Source: Amycolatopsis anabasis (lineage in GTDB: Bacteria > Actinomycetota > Actinomycetes > Mycobacteriales > Pseudonocardiaceae). From it: a DNA stretch of 64,000 nt. The translations under genes were made by a program, and so were the position numbers. The notes beneath the pieces were generated by a model that was not told the DNA's origin, made no database searches, and saw nothing but the letters and a program-made list of their open reading frames with translations. Of the stretch, positions 16,177-24,962 are shown piece after piece. How positions within the stretch are numbered: the first letter of the stretch is position 1; every line of letters begins with the position of its first letter. The stretch lies in the NCBI RefSeq assembly GCF_009765355.1, contig NZ_VTHK01000030.1:1-64000 (forward strand), given 5' to 3'.

Positions 16177-17442
16177 ATGACCGAACCCACCCCGGAGCTC
16201 GTCGAAACCGAGCAGGAGTTCCGCTCCGTCGACGCTCAGATCGCCCTCGCCCTGGACGCCGCGGTCCGCCCGCGGCCGGTGCGGGTGGCGATCTCGGAGG
16301 CGCAGGGCCTGCTCTGCGCCGAGGAGGTCGTCGCGGAACACGCGCTGCCCGGTTTCGACCAGGCCGCGGTGGACGGTTACGCGGTGCGCAGCGTGGACGT
16401 GCGCGTGGTCGGCGAAGAGGTCGTCCAGCTGCCCGTGGTCGGGGAGATCCCGGCGGGATCGCGGCAGCCTCGCCGGCTGCAGCCGGGCCAGGCGGTCCGG
16501 GTGGCGACCGGCGCGCCGCTGCCGACACTGGCCGACGCGGTGGTGCCGACCGCCTACACCGACGGTCACCACGCCAACGTGACCGTGCACCGCTCGGTCC
16601 CCTCCGCCGGATACGTCCGGCGGACCGGTGAGGACGTGCAGATCGGCGATGTGGCGGTGCGCCAGGGCGACACCATCGGTTCGGCGCAGGTCGGCCTGCT
16701 CGCCGCGGTCGGCCGGGCGAAGGTGCTGGTGTACCCGCGGCCGCGGGTGTCGATCGTGTCCGTCGGCGACGAGCTGGTGGACATCGACCGCACGCCGTCC
16801 ATCGGTCAGGTCTACGACGTGAACTCCTACGCCCTCGCCGCCGCCGCGCGGGACGCCGGAGCCGAGGTCAGCCGGGTCGGCATCGTCTCCAGCGATCCGA
16901 AACGACTGCGCGAGGTCGTCGAGGGCCGGTTGCTGATGTCCGAGGTGGTGGTCGTCGCCGGTGGCGCGGGCGGCACCGCGGGCGACGAGGTGCATGCCGC
17001 GCTGTCCGATCTCGGCCGCATCGACATGACCCGGGTCGCCATGCACCCCGGGTCCGTGCAGGGTTTCGGGCGGCTCGGGCCGGATTCGGTGCCGACCTTC
17101 CTGATCCCGGGCAACCCGATGAGCGCGCTGGTCGTGTTCGAGGTGCTGATCCGCCCGCTGATCCGGGCGGCCCGCGGGACCCGGAACCCGCATCGCCGGG
17201 TGGTCGGCGCGCGGCTGCTCTCGCCCATCACGTCCACCAAGGGCAGGAAGGGGTTCCTGCGCGGTCAGCTGCTGCGGGACGAGGGCAACGGGGAGTACCT
17301 GGTGCAGCCGCTCGGCACCTCCGGGGCGCATCTGCTGGCGTCGCTGGCGGAGGCGAACTGCCTGATCAACGTGGACGAGGACCTCACCGAGGTGGCCGCG
17401 GGCGAAGAGGTCAAGGTGACCTTCCTGGCCCAGCGCGGGTAG
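16177..17442 (+). CDS. glp: MoeA-like gephyrin homologue Glp
   Basis: The 421-residue protein has the MoeA domain order. The first domain contains PGFDQAAVDGYAVRS, with LPTLADAVVPTAYTD near residue 115. A central molybdopterin-binding domain has VSIVSVGDELVDI and VVAGGAGGTAGDEVHAAL, and a C-terminal domain follows. Classical MoeA inserts molybdate into molybdopterin. In Corynebacterium the homologue next to a GlpR-type membrane protein instead binds FtsZ and acts in division. A GlpR-like gene at 18260 makes that role likely here. The segment VVVAGGAGGTAGDE differs slightly from the catalytic GGxSxGxxD motif. Confidence 0.85.
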   Translation: MTEPTPELVETEQEFRSVDAQIALALDAAVRPRPVRVAISEAQGLLCAEEVVAEHALPGFDQAAVDGYAVRSVDVRVVGEEVVQLPVVGEIPAGSRQPRRLQPGQAVRVATGAPLPTLADAVVPTAYTDGHHANVTVHRSVPSAGYVRRTGEDVQIGDVAVRQGDTIGSAQVGLLAAVGRAKVLVYPRPRVSIVSVGDELVDIDRTPSIGQVYDVNSYALAAAARDAGAEVSRVGIVSSDPKRLREVVEGRLLMSEVVVVAGGAGGTAGDEVHAALSDLGRIDMTRVAMHPGSVQGFGRLGPDSVPTFLIPGNPMSALVVFEVLIRPLIRAARGTRNPHRRVVGARLLSPITSTKGRKGFLRGQLLRDEGNGEYLVQPLGTSGAHLLASLAEANCLINVDEDLTEVAAGEEVKVTFLAQRG

Positions 17443-17449
17443 GGCGCCG

Positions 17450-18121
17450 ATGTCGCAGCCCGCGCCGGGTATGCCGTACACGGTGGAGAGCCGCCATCCG
17501 GGCTGGCCGGCCAAGCTCGGCCCGCTGCGCGTGCCCGCCGGGGTCGTCGCCGTTCGGCCGATCCGCCTGCGGGACGGGGGCGAGTGGAGCCGGATCCGGC
17601 TGCGCGACAAGACGCACCTGGAGCGCTGGGAGCCGACCGCGCCGGGCGCCTGGCTGGAGCGGAACGCGCTGTGGTCGTGGCCGCCGCAGTGGGCGGCGCT
17701 GCGCTCGCTGGCCAGGAGGGGGCAGTGCCTGCCGTTCACCATCACCGTGGACGGCGCGTACGCAGGTCAGATCACCATCGGGAACGTGATCAGGGCCGCA
17801 CTGCGCTCGGCGTGGGTCGGGTACTGGGTGTCGTCGACCGCGATCGGCGGCGGGGTGGCCACCGCGGCCGTGGCGCTCGTCGTGGACCACGTGCTCACCC
17901 GCGCCGGCCTGCACCGCATCGAGGCGACCGTGCGGCCGGAGAACGCGGCCAGCATCCGCGTGCTGACCAAATCGGGTTTCCGCCAAGAGGGTGTTTTCGA
18001 GCGCTATCTCGATGTCGCGGGGGACTGGCGGGACCATCTCTGCTTCGCGATCACCGCCGAGGAAATCGGCGATGGCCTGGTCACCAGGCTGGTCGGCGCG
18101 GGGCGCGCCGAGCGTGTTTAG
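17450..18121 (+). CDS. RimJ/RimL-type GNAT N-acetyltransferase
   Basis: The 223-residue enzyme belongs to the GNAT superfamily, which transfers acetyl from acetyl-CoA to an amine, often a protein N-terminus. Recognisable parts are RPIRLRDGGEWSRIR, the substrate strand WVGYWVSSTAIGGGVATAAV and the C-terminal HRIEATVRPENAASIRVLTK with GFRQEGVFERYL. It begins seven bases after glp. The same order (galU, moeA, rimJ) occurs in mycobacteria. The physiological substrate is unknown. Confidence 0.88.
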   Translation: MSQPAPGMPYTVESRHPGWPAKLGPLRVPAGVVAVRPIRLRDGGEWSRIRLRDKTHLERWEPTAPGAWLERNALWSWPPQWAALRSLARRGQCLPFTITVDGAYAGQITIGNVIRAALRSAWVGYWVSSTAIGGGVATAAVALVVDHVLTRAGLHRIEATVRPENAASIRVLTKSGFRQEGVFERYLDVAGDWRDHLCFAITAEEIGDGLVTRLVGAGRAERV

Positions 18122-18259
18122 TCCGCGTTACCACATCGCGGGACTTTCACCTAATCCAGTGACCTATTTTTCAAGATCCCGGGCGGCGTGGCTCCGCCCG
18201 ATCTGTGACTCCTGTGGCTAGCGTGACTAACAGCAGTGGATCGGGGGAGGTGACGGGAG

Positions 18260-19135
18260 ATGCCCAGTTCGTTGATCATCGTCGCGCTGGCGGCAGCGTG
18301 GCTGGTCGTCCTCGTCCCGATGATCGCGCGCAAGCGCCAGGAGATCGCCCGGACCGCCGACTCCGCGATGGCCGCCCGCGTTGTCCGGAGTGGAAGCGCG
18401 AGCCACGAGGGGGGAGAGGAGTTCGCGATGTCCGAAACCGCAAAGCCCGCAGGCAAGGACGACGAAGTCGTCGACTCCGCGGAGGCCGACGAGATCGACG
18501 AGGACCTCCAGTACCTGGAGGAGCTTGAGCACGTCGACGGCGCCGGGCAGCTCGAGGACTACGACGACGAAGAGCCCGACGAGCCCGTGCGCCCGGCAGC
18601 CGCCCATTCGGTTTATGACGAGGAGCCCGCCCCGAGCCGCCCGTACCGCCCCGGGCGCGGCGGATTCGACCCGGAAGCCGCCGAGATCGCCGCACGCGCC
18701 AAATACGCCCACCGGCAGCGGGTGGTGCTGGGGATGATCATCGCCGTCGTGGTGACCGCGGTGCTGGCCGGTTTCCTGTGGCCGATGCTGTGGTGGGGCC
18801 ACGGTCTGGTGGATGTCGCACTGGTCGCCTACCTCGGCTACCTGCGCCGCCAGGTGCGCATCGAGAACGAGATCCGGCAACGGCGCCTCGCCCGGCTCAA
18901 CAACACTCGTCCCGCACGTCCGGCGGTCCGCCGGGCCCGGGTCCAGCCCGAACCGGAGCACGACGTCGAGGTCGTCGACGAGCCCCGCCACGAACCCGTC
19001 GCCGAACGCCGGCCGTCCCCCAGTTCGCGGATCCGGCAACGCGCCGTGGTCGTCGACCCCGAAGACGAGGACCCCGCGTTCCACGAACTGGACGAGCCGG
19101 GACAGCAACCCTTCCGGCGAGCCTCCGGGGAGTAA
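18260..19135 (+). CDS. glpR: GlpR-like membrane receptor of Glp
   Basis: The 291-residue protein starts with a membrane helix (SSLIIVALAAAWLVVLVPMI, about 3-22). A long acidic linker (about 60-135) follows with EADEIDEDLQYLEELEHVDG. A second hydrophobic block (about 155-195) then precedes a charged tail. This layout matches the GlpR receptor that recruits gephyrin-like Glp in Corynebacterium; its gene is two downstream of glp here. GACGGGAG precedes the ATG. A role in placing the division machinery is inferred. Confidence 0.75.
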   Translation: MPSSLIIVALAAAWLVVLVPMIARKRQEIARTADSAMAARVVRSGSASHEGGEEFAMSETAKPAGKDDEVVDSAEADEIDEDLQYLEELEHVDGAGQLEDYDDEEPDEPVRPAAAHSVYDEEPAPSRPYRPGRGGFDPEAAEIAARAKYAHRQRVVLGMIIAVVVTAVLAGFLWPMLWWGHGLVDVALVAYLGYLRRQVRIENEIRQRRLARLNNTRPARPAVRRARVQPEPEHDVEVVDEPRHEPVAERRPSPSSRIRQRAVVVDPEDEDPAFHELDEPGQQPFRRASGE

Positions 19136-19193
19136 TCACCCCCCTCCCTGGGGCTCGGCGGGCGGCTGTTATGCTGATCGAGCTTCACCACGA

Positions 19194-19266
19194 GGGGCTG
19201 TAGCGCAGTTGGTAGCGCGTCTCGTTCGCATCGAGAAGGTCAGGGGTTCGATTCCCCTCAGCTCCA
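19194..19266 (+). tRNA. tRNA-Ala(CGC)
   Basis: A 73-base cloverleaf folds with acceptor stem GGGGCTG/CAGCTCC (one G-T pair), D arm GCGC/GCGC, anticodon stem CTCG/CGAG with loop TTCGCAT, and T arm AGGGG/CCCCT with loop TTCGATT. The anticodon is CGC, reading GCG codons for alanine. CCA is not encoded. It is the last core gene before the accessory island. Confidence 0.95.
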
Positions 19267-19275
19267 CAGATGGCA

Positions 19276-19312
19276 GGCTCGTGCTCGCGGAGAGCGCGAG
19301 CCTTTCTTGTTT
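19276..19312 (+). terminator. Terminator after tRNA-Ala
   Basis: GGCTCG (19276-19281) pairs with CGAGCC (19297-19302), with additional GC-rich pairing inside, and TTTCTTGTTT follows. This is a rho-independent-like structure ten bases after the tRNA. Confidence 0.65.
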
Positions 19313-19404
19313 CCGCGATCACATTGGGGTTCAACCCCGCCCCCCGGCAGCGGTCGCCTTGGACCGGGAGAAGTTCGAGTAAGTGCTCGCGGAGTGTGTC
19401 TGCT

Positions 19405-19776
19405 TCAAACTAGAAGCAGACCGCGTCGGCGGCCACGGTGGTGCCGTGACAGGTCGTGGACGCGTTCAGCCAGTCGTTCGGCTCGCCTCAAATTGATCAG
19501 GAACATCGCCATCACGGTCAGAAGTGCGATGCCGATCGCGACGGGCGCGATGATTCCGATCAGTCCATCGGTGTTTATGGCGAGTACGAGAACCGCCAGG
19601 CAGAACGCCATTAGGTTGCCAAGGATGCCCAGCCATTGGAAGCGCAGACCGAGCTGGCGATCGGTATGGGGTTCGGCTCGCTGAGCTTGCGTCACGGCGC
19701 ATTCAGGAGCCCGTTGAGCGCGCCGGCGAACAGTTGGGTTGACTCTATGTGAGCGGTTGCAGCTTCGCATGATCAC
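19405..19776 (-). CDS. Small two-helix membrane protein
   Basis: The frame encodes up to 123 residues with two membrane helices, LGILGNLMAFCLAVLVLAIN and GLIGIIAPVAIGIALLTVMA, and a basic end RLAERVHDLSRHHRGRRRG. The first 27 residues are doubtful; a GTG at 19695 would give 96 residues starting TQAQRAEPHTD. I do not recognise a family. It lies between the tRNA and the insertion sequence. Confidence 0.5.
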   Translation of the reverse strand: MIMRSCNRSHRVNPTVRRRAQRAPECAVTQAQRAEPHTDRQLGLRFQWLGILGNLMAFCLAVLVLAINTDGLIGIIAPVAIGIALLTVMAMFLINLRRAERLAERVHDLSRHHRGRRRGLLLV

Positions 19777-19791
19777 AGTGTGCCGCGATCG

Positions 19792-20790
19792 CCTAGATGG
19801 TTGATTCCGTGAAGTTGGTGTTAGTGGTCGAACGCGATCAGTGATCGCTTGCTGGTCAGGCTGGTTGTCCAGTTGTGCCAGATGCCCGCGGCCATGGCCA
19901 GCAGGTGCTGGGCGACTCGGGTGAACACGCCCGCCGGGGTGCGTCCGCCGTGCGCTTCGAGGTCGAGTTGACCTTTGAGGGTCTGGTTGACTGATTCGAT
20001 CCGCTGGCGCACGCCGCCGAGGTTGCCGTTGCGGTAGGTCTCGTCCTTACGGTCGGGGCGTAGCAGCCGTATACCCATCGCCCCGGTCAGCTGCTTGAAC
20101 TCCTTACCGGCGAAACCTTTGTCCGCCAACAGGATTTGACCTTCGCGGATGAGGTGATGGTGGTGGTCGAGCAGGGCGGCCAGCACCTCGCGTTCGCCGA
20201 GTTTCGGGTTGGCCAGGCACCACATGACCGGCATCCCGTCTCCGGTGCACACGAGGTAGAGCTTGAGTCCCCAGTACCAGCGGGAGTGCGACGCACAGTA
20301 GCCGTAGCTGGCGTGCCCGGCCAGGTCCGAGCGCTTCACCGTTTCCCGCGACATACCGCAGGGCACAGCGGTGGCGTCGGTGATCCACAGGTCGTCGAAC
20401 CAGGACGGGCAGCACGCGGCCAGCGTGAGGATTGCCTTGCACAGCAAAGGTTGCGCAGTTTTCAGTCGCTTGTGATAGCCGGACTGGGTCAGCATCGCGG
20501 GGAACATCGCGCGCCACCCGTCATCGGCGTGGATGTGCCGGATCCAGCGCCGCTCACTGCCGTAGCGGTGCAGCACCTGTGCAACGGCCATCGTGATCAG
20601 CTCACTGTCGGTCAGCTCCGGTCGCCGCCCACGGCCGATCCGAGGCGGCACCACGTGGTCATCGATCAGCACGTACAGTGCGGTCAGGAGGGTGTTCAGT
20701 TCTTTCGTCACGGTTGGATCTTGGACACCCTCCTCCCGAGCCCGCACAGCGGCTCCCTTCACGTGATCTTCACGGAATCAGTCATCTAGG
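19792..20790 (-). mobile_element. IS982-family insertion sequence, 999 bp
   Basis: Terminal inverted repeats begin CCTAGATGGTTGATTCCGTG on the left (from 19792) and CCTAGATGACTGATTCCGTG on the right, read inward from 20790. They enclose a single intact transposase gene. The flanking bases show no clear target-site duplication, so either the duplication has decayed or one flank was rearranged. Confidence 0.85.
19821..20762 (-). CDS. IS982-family transposase
   Basis: The 313-residue DDE transposase starts near ELNTLLTALYVLIDDHVVPP, as IS982 proteins do. The first catalytic Asp is probably in DDLWITDATAVPCG, the second in QILLADKGFAGKEF and the Glu in VRQRIESVNQTLKGQL. It is full length and shows no frameshift, so it may be active. 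The gene fills the space between the terminal repeats. The first dozen residues may be upstream of the real start. Confidence 0.9.
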   Translation of the reverse strand: MKGAAVRAREEGVQDPTVTKELNTLLTALYVLIDDHVVPPRIGRGRRPELTDSELITMAVAQVLHRYGSERRWIRHIHADDGWRAMFPAMLTQSGYHKRLKTAQPLLCKAILTLAACCPSWFDDLWITDATAVPCGMSRETVKRSDLAGHASYGYCASHSRWYWGLKLYLVCTGDGMPVMWCLANPKLGEREVLAALLDHHHHLIREGQILLADKGFAGKEFKQLTGAMGIRLLRPDRKDETYRNGNLGGVRQRIESVNQTLKGQLDLEAHGGRTPAGVFTRVAQHLLAMAAGIWHNWTTSLTSKRSLIAFDH

Positions 20791-20908
20791 GCTAGCCGGA
20801 CGACCGGATGAAGTTTCTGATGAGTCAGCGGCGCGGAGCCCGTGAGTTCCTCCGCGATCTTCGCTGACTGGAGATCGTCGTCCGCGGAACCCACCGTAGA
20901 CCTGACAC

Positions 20909-22060
20909 TCAGATGCGTGCCCGGTCGAAGCGTTCGATGAGGGTGGGCTTGCGCGCATGCGTTTGCCGCAGTGCGATGGTGCGCAACGTGAACGTGTCGT
21001 AGCGGTCCTCGCGTTCGGCGAGCGCTTGGAGATCAGTGAGCAACTTGACGGCGGCGTCGTACTCGGCCGGTTTCCGGGTGGCGATCATCGCCTCGACGCG
21101 CGCCCAAGCGGCGTCCTCCTCGCCGGCCAGTTCGTCGAGTCGCCGTTCGCGGGCCAAGGCGCGCGCATGTTCCTGGCGCGCCTCCTCTTCGGCGCGCTGG
21201 GCCGCCAGTCGGCGCTGTCGGTCGGCTCGTCGGCGTGCCGCGTCGTCGAGCAGGTCGGCCACGGTCCGGCGGGGCGGGACGTCGACGGTCGGGGCGGTGT
21301 CGCGGAAACGGCGCAGCAGTTCCATCCGCACCCGCGCGGCTTCACCTTGGACGACCCGCGCCAGGAGGCGGTCCTTCTCGGCAACCGGCAGGGTAGTGAC
21401 CCAGTTGGCGAGGTCAACGTCAATGATCTCCTCAAGTGGCGGGGAAGTCTGCGCCGCGACCGCGAGCAGGTCCTCATCGAGGCGGAGGAAGTCGGCCAGC
21501 CCCCGCTGTGCCGCGGTGAGCGTGCCCAGTCCGGGCGGCACAGGCGGCTCGAGTTCGTCGTCGGCGTCGAAGTGGAAGTCGTCCCACTCGCAAGCGCCGA
21601 AGGTGGCCAGCCAGGCGAGGTAGAGCGGCCGGAGGTCACCGGCGGCGAGTTCGGCGCGGACTCCGACGATCGCCGACAGCGACGCCTCGGCGACGTAGTC
21701 GAATTCGAACTCGTCGTGGTCGTCCTCGCTGTTGAGGTCGAGCACGACGAACTCGCCCGCGACCCGGGCACTCACCTGGTCGCCGACGCAGTAATCCTCG
21801 ACGACAGCGGGATCGAGCAGAGCACACGGCAGGCGGAGCATCACCCGGTGCGTGCCCCAGTTGGCCACATACAGGTGCGCGTCGTAATAGCGCTCCATCA
21901 ACCGGTTGGGATTACCGCGGAAATCGCTCCAGTTGTACTCGTTCACGAAACTGGTGGCGGTGATCCTCGCCCGGGTGGACAGCGACCGGATCTCAGCCTG
22001 CTCGGCGTCGTCCAGCGGCCGGTCGACCGCCAGGAATTCGTAGTACTGATACGTGCTCAC
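20909..22060 (-). CDS. Conserved protein of unknown function, about 383 residues
   Basis: The N-terminus, STYQYYEFLAVDRPLDDAE and TARARITATSFVNEYNWSDF-like sequence, is strongly conserved in many bacteria, but I know no function. The second half holds a long charged helix (RRRADRQRRLAAQRAEEEA, about 275-293) likely to be a coiled coil. The start is the GTG at 22060; a TTG at 22075 overlaps the upstream stop (TTGA). It is coupled to the gene at 22072. No membrane segment is seen. Confidence 0.75.
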   Translation of the reverse strand: MSTYQYYEFLAVDRPLDDAEQAEIRSLSTRARITATSFVNEYNWSDFRGNPNRLMERYYDAHLYVANWGTHRVMLRLPCALLDPAVVEDYCVGDQVSARVAGEFVVLDLNSEDDHDEFEFDYVAEASLSAIVGVRAELAAGDLRPLYLAWLATFGACEWDDFHFDADDELEPPVPPGLGTLTAAQRGLADFLRLDEDLLAVAAQTSPPLEEIIDVDLANWVTTLPVAEKDRLLARVVQGEAARVRMELLRRFRDTAPTVDVPPRRTVADLLDDAARRRADRQRRLAAQRAEEEARQEHARALARERRLDELAGEEDAAWARVEAMIATRKPAEYDAAVKLLTDLQALAEREDRYDTFTLRTIALRQTHARKPTLIERFDRARI

Positions 22061-22071
22061 TATCCGTCCAG

Positions 22072-22431
22072 TCAATCGGTAGAGGTAAAAGGCTTCGCCC
22101 GGAAACTCGAGTCGTCTCCCTGGTGGAAGAACAGATGACCCTCGACCGTCACGTCATCGACAAGAGTCGCCCAGCCTCGTCCGCTGACCTGGTCGCCTTC
22201 GGTGTCACCGTCCCAGGTGAACTCGACACCGACCCGGCCGTCCCGCTCGGCTGGGCGGCAGTCCAGCGCACCATGGACGGCGATAAAACCGAACTGGCCG
22301 GTCCCGCCCCTGGCGAATTCGATGAAACCCGGCTCGACCAGGTCGATCGCGTCGCGGTCCCAGGTACTCATCGCCACGATCCGCCACCGACCGATCAACG
22401 GCGCCACAGACTTCAGACCACGTCTCGCCAC
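22072..22431 (-). CDS. Small conserved protein, about 119 residues
   Basis: The protein contains PLIGRWRIVAMSTWDRDAID, then PGFIEFARGGTGQFGFIAV, VGVEFTWDGDTEGDQVSGRG and HLFFHQGDDSSFRA. This beta-rich pattern is shared by a widespread small family with no function that I know. The likely start is within the first 20 residues, perhaps at the Met of MSTWDRD or upstream. It overlaps the start of the next gene and probably works with it. Confidence 0.7.
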   Translation of the reverse strand: MARRGLKSVAPLIGRWRIVAMSTWDRDAIDLVEPGFIEFARGGTGQFGFIAVHGALDCRPAERDGRVGVEFTWDGDTEGDQVSGRGWATLVDDVTVEGHLFFHQGDDSSFRAKPFTSTD

Positions 22432-23441
22432 AAGGCGTCAGGGTAGCCGTGCTGGGTTGTGGATGGGCGGAGGGGTGAGGGTGACAAGTTCTGGATCAGC
22501 GCACTGATTCCTCGAAGAACCGCGGCGTCCGTGACGTGTTCTTTCTGGTCTGCGACGGCCTCAAAGGCATGCCTGAGGTCATGACCAATTTCTGGCCGAA
22601 AGCCATTGCCCAACCCTGCGTTGTCCAATTGCTTCGGAAAGTTTTCTGTCTCGTGTTCCGTCAGAATTGGAACGCGGTGAGCGGTGCATCAAACATGTCT
22701 ACAGCTTACCCAATTCCGACGCCGTATCACTTGCCCTGGATGAACTCGACGAGAAATGGGACAAGAAGTCCGGTGTGAGAATCTGACTGTGGCGCAACGC
22801 ATGGGGAGAATTCGCACTCTTCCCTCAATCGCGACATCGAAATACGGCGAATGATCTGCTTCACCAACGCGATCGAAACAACTCCCGGGCCGGTCGACCG
22901 TCGACCGGGGCTGTTGTCGTTCAGGTTGTCGCCATTATCATCGGCCTCCCCAGGGCTGACCTTCCTGTTCGGCTTCGGCAATGTCCTCAACCTCGCGCTC
23001 CGTCTTGACGCGCCCTTTTGGGGCGCTCTACTCGTCTCACCTGCTGTTGGTCTCTCGATCCCCAGCTCATCGACGCAATTGCACCCAGCCCGCCGACGGC
23101 TGATCTTCGCCAGCATGGTGGCCCTGGCTTGAACGTGGCTGACCTGATATCCGCGGGCACGCTGCGCATGAGTCTCCGCATCGGGCCGCACACTCTCGGC
23201 TGCTCGTGGCCATGATCAGAACCGAATCGGCGGGAAGGTTGGCTCAACCCGAGCCAGCGGCGAATGCGGAAGATTGATGTTCGGATGTTCAAGGCTGATC
23301 AGGTCGGGTGGGCCCCGGAACGCGAAGTGCGGGCACCCAGCCTGGGGCAGCCCCCGGTGATCGACAGCCACATCGTGGATAGCTGAGTCACTTGTCCGTG
23401 CGGGTTCATCATGGACCCGGCAAATTTGCCACAATGAGGGG
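22432..23441. other. Degraded region without an intact gene
   Basis: Apart from the transposase relic at 22700-22886, this kilobase holds no convincing gene. It contains a perfect inverted repeat, CCGGTCGAC (22890-22898) and GTCGACCGG (22900-22908), inside a longer AACAACTCCCGG / CCGGGGCTGTTG hairpin that could terminate transcription. Base composition is lower in GC than the core. Confidence 0.5.
22700..22886 (+). pseudogene. IS256/Mutator-family transposase relic
   Basis: One frame reads PNSDAVSLALDELDEKWDKK, a stop, then LWRNAWGEFALF. The next frame continues LNRDIEIRRMICFTNAIETT. These blocks match, in order, the C-terminal region of IS256-type transposases, including the RRMICFTNAIE block (usually STNAIE). 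An in-frame TGA and a frameshift show it is dead, and the rest of the element is gone. Confidence 0.8.
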
Positions 23442-23855
23442 GTGGAGCGTCTGGAGACCGCGTCCGCGGTGCGTGTCCGAATGAGCAGGCAGAAGTCCCG
23501 GGACACCGGGATCGAGTTGGCGCTGCGTAAGGCCCTGCACAGCGCCGGCCTTCGTTACCGAGTGCATCGCCGGCCGGTCAAAGGCGTACGACGCGAGGCG
23601 GATCTGGTGTTCGGCCCTGCCCGCGTCGCAGTCTTCGTGGACGGCTGCTTTTGGCACGGGTGCCCGGAGCACGCCACGTGGCCTAAGAACAACGCGGAAT
23701 TTTGGCGGGTCAAGATCGAGACCAACCGCAAGCGGGACGCCGATACGGACGCCAGGCTCCACGAAGCCGGCTGGCTCGCCCTCCGGATCTGGGAGCACGA
23801 GACCGTGGAGGTCGCCGCGGCTCGGGTCATCACGGCGGTCAGGGACCGCCGCTGA
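23442..23855 (+). CDS. vsr: Very short patch repair endonuclease (Vsr)
   Basis: Vsr nicks DNA next to T:G mismatches formed by deamination of 5-methylcytosine. The 137-residue protein has RMSRQKSRDTGIELALRKAL, RYRVHRRPVKGVRREADLVF, then VAVFVDGCFWHGCPEHATWP with catalytic Asp, zinc-binding Cys/His residues and the KNNAEFW block. It is intact. The start GTG lies after GAGGGG. Its expected partner on the minus strand is only a remnant (23850-24194); the intact methyltransferase is 15 kb away. Confidence 0.92.
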   Translation: MERLETASAVRVRMSRQKSRDTGIELALRKALHSAGLRYRVHRRPVKGVRREADLVFGPARVAVFVDGCFWHGCPEHATWPKNNAEFWRVKIETNRKRDADTDARLHEAGWLALRIWEHETVEVAAARVITAVRDRR

Positions 23856-24194
23856 GACGCAGGCCTTGTCGGTGTCGAACAGTCCGTCGAACCTGTTGCA
23901 GGTGCACTTCCCGCTTCGCTTGATGGACCGGTCCAGGACCGACACGTCGAGCTCCTTGCCCAGCGCCGCAGCAAGGACATTGGCAGCCAGCTGCGGCGGG
24001 TTCGCATTCCCGATCTGCTGGGCGATGCCCCGCCAGACCAGGGTAGTCGGGTGAGAAGGTCCGGCTTGCTGTGAAGACTGGCTTTCGTGCGAGTGACGCA
24101 GGTATCTTCGTCCCACTCGATCCCGGCCACTGACACCCCGAGCCAATGTGCGGTGACATCTCAAGATTGCTCGAACCGGCGAAGAAGTCCACAT
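23850..24194 (-). pseudogene. Deleted cytosine-5 DNA methyltransferase
   Basis: The remnant starts VDFFAGSSNL (motif I), shifts frame to HWLGVSVAGIEWDEDTCVTR, then jumps directly to WRGIAQQIGNANPPQLAANV (motif X). The middle with the catalytic Cys is missing. Both pieces resemble the intact methyltransferase at 38561 (RWLGITVDGIEWDANACATR and AQQIGNAIPPRLAVHVL). It converges on vsr, a common dcm-vsr arrangement. Confidence 0.8.
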
Positions 24195-24724
24195 CTAGAG
24201 CTGCGTAGGCAAAGGCGAGAGTGGCTGTCCGTCGATCACGGATGGAAGTTCATGAGGCAGGTCCGACGAGAACCGGCCCCGACCGACCAGACAAGCAGGC
24301 CGGATCCTTCACTCGATGCTCACACCAGCGCGGCGCGTTCATGATCACACGGAGTAACAAAGTCAGCTGTCCGCACGACGTGACCGATCACGGGGTGCGT
24401 TCGCCTTTTCGGGGGATGGTCGTCCGATCAGGGGGTGCTCTCTCGATGCCTTGATGAGGGCGCCAGCAAGTCTACCGTGGACTGCGTCGGCGTGGATTGT
24501 CCAGTCGACACGACCGGACACGCAATGGAGGGTCGGTGATCGACAAATCAGACCGGCAGTTCGCGGCTACAGATCTTCGATCGCCTCGACAGGCATCCAG
24601 AACAGGCTGCGAAGGCGAACTCGACGATCTCCAGGGTGGCAAACGTGTCGAAGCTTACCGTCACCGATTGCCGGAGCCGAGGTGCCCGACAGGTTTCACC
24701 CAGCAGCCCATTTCACCCGAGAAG
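24195..24724. other. Non-coding or degraded stretch before module A
   Basis: I see no convincing gene here. Open frames on the plus strand (for example around 24497-24913) have no recognisable motif and atypical codon use for this genome. The stretch around 24340-24440 looks like an insertion-sequence end but no partner end was found. Confidence 0.4.
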
Positions 24725-24748
24725 CACGGACAGCACGTGCTGTCCGTG
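24725..24748. promoter_or_regulatory. Perfect 24-bp palindrome upstream of the defence operon
   Basis: The half-site CACGGACAGCAC is followed immediately by its exact reverse complement, with no spacer. It lies about 215 bp before the start of the helicase operon. It could be an operator for a dimeric regulator; as RNA it would have no loop and so would be a poor terminator. Confidence 0.45.
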
Positions 24749-24962
24749 ATAGGGAAAACCCACGTACCTACATACGAATACTGGCCATGGAGTCCGTGTT
24801 GCACAATTGGATCAGGTCCGGAGGAGCGGACAACGACGTCGCCCGCCAACGATCGAACGTCTGGCCACAAGTTCGTGGACAGCAGCGGCTACGAGGCCGG
24901 ACAGATCGGGTGACCACAGCCCACAACAGTAAGCCGAGGTCGGCCACGAGGAGCGTGTGCCA

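Noticed and set aside
19784..20798. Target-site duplication of the IS982 element
   Set aside because: The flanks (GATCG on the left, GCTAG on the right) do not match.
22413..22628. Short minus-strand frame of about 71 codons
   Set aside because: No ribosome-binding site, no motif and atypical composition in a degraded region.
24330..24440. Possible end of an IS21-like element
   Set aside because: The sequence only vaguely resembles such an end and no partner end or transposase was found.
24497..24913. Plus-strand frame of 138 codons before the defence operon
   Set aside because: No similarity recognised, and its codon use does not match genes here. It also covers the 24-bp palindrome.
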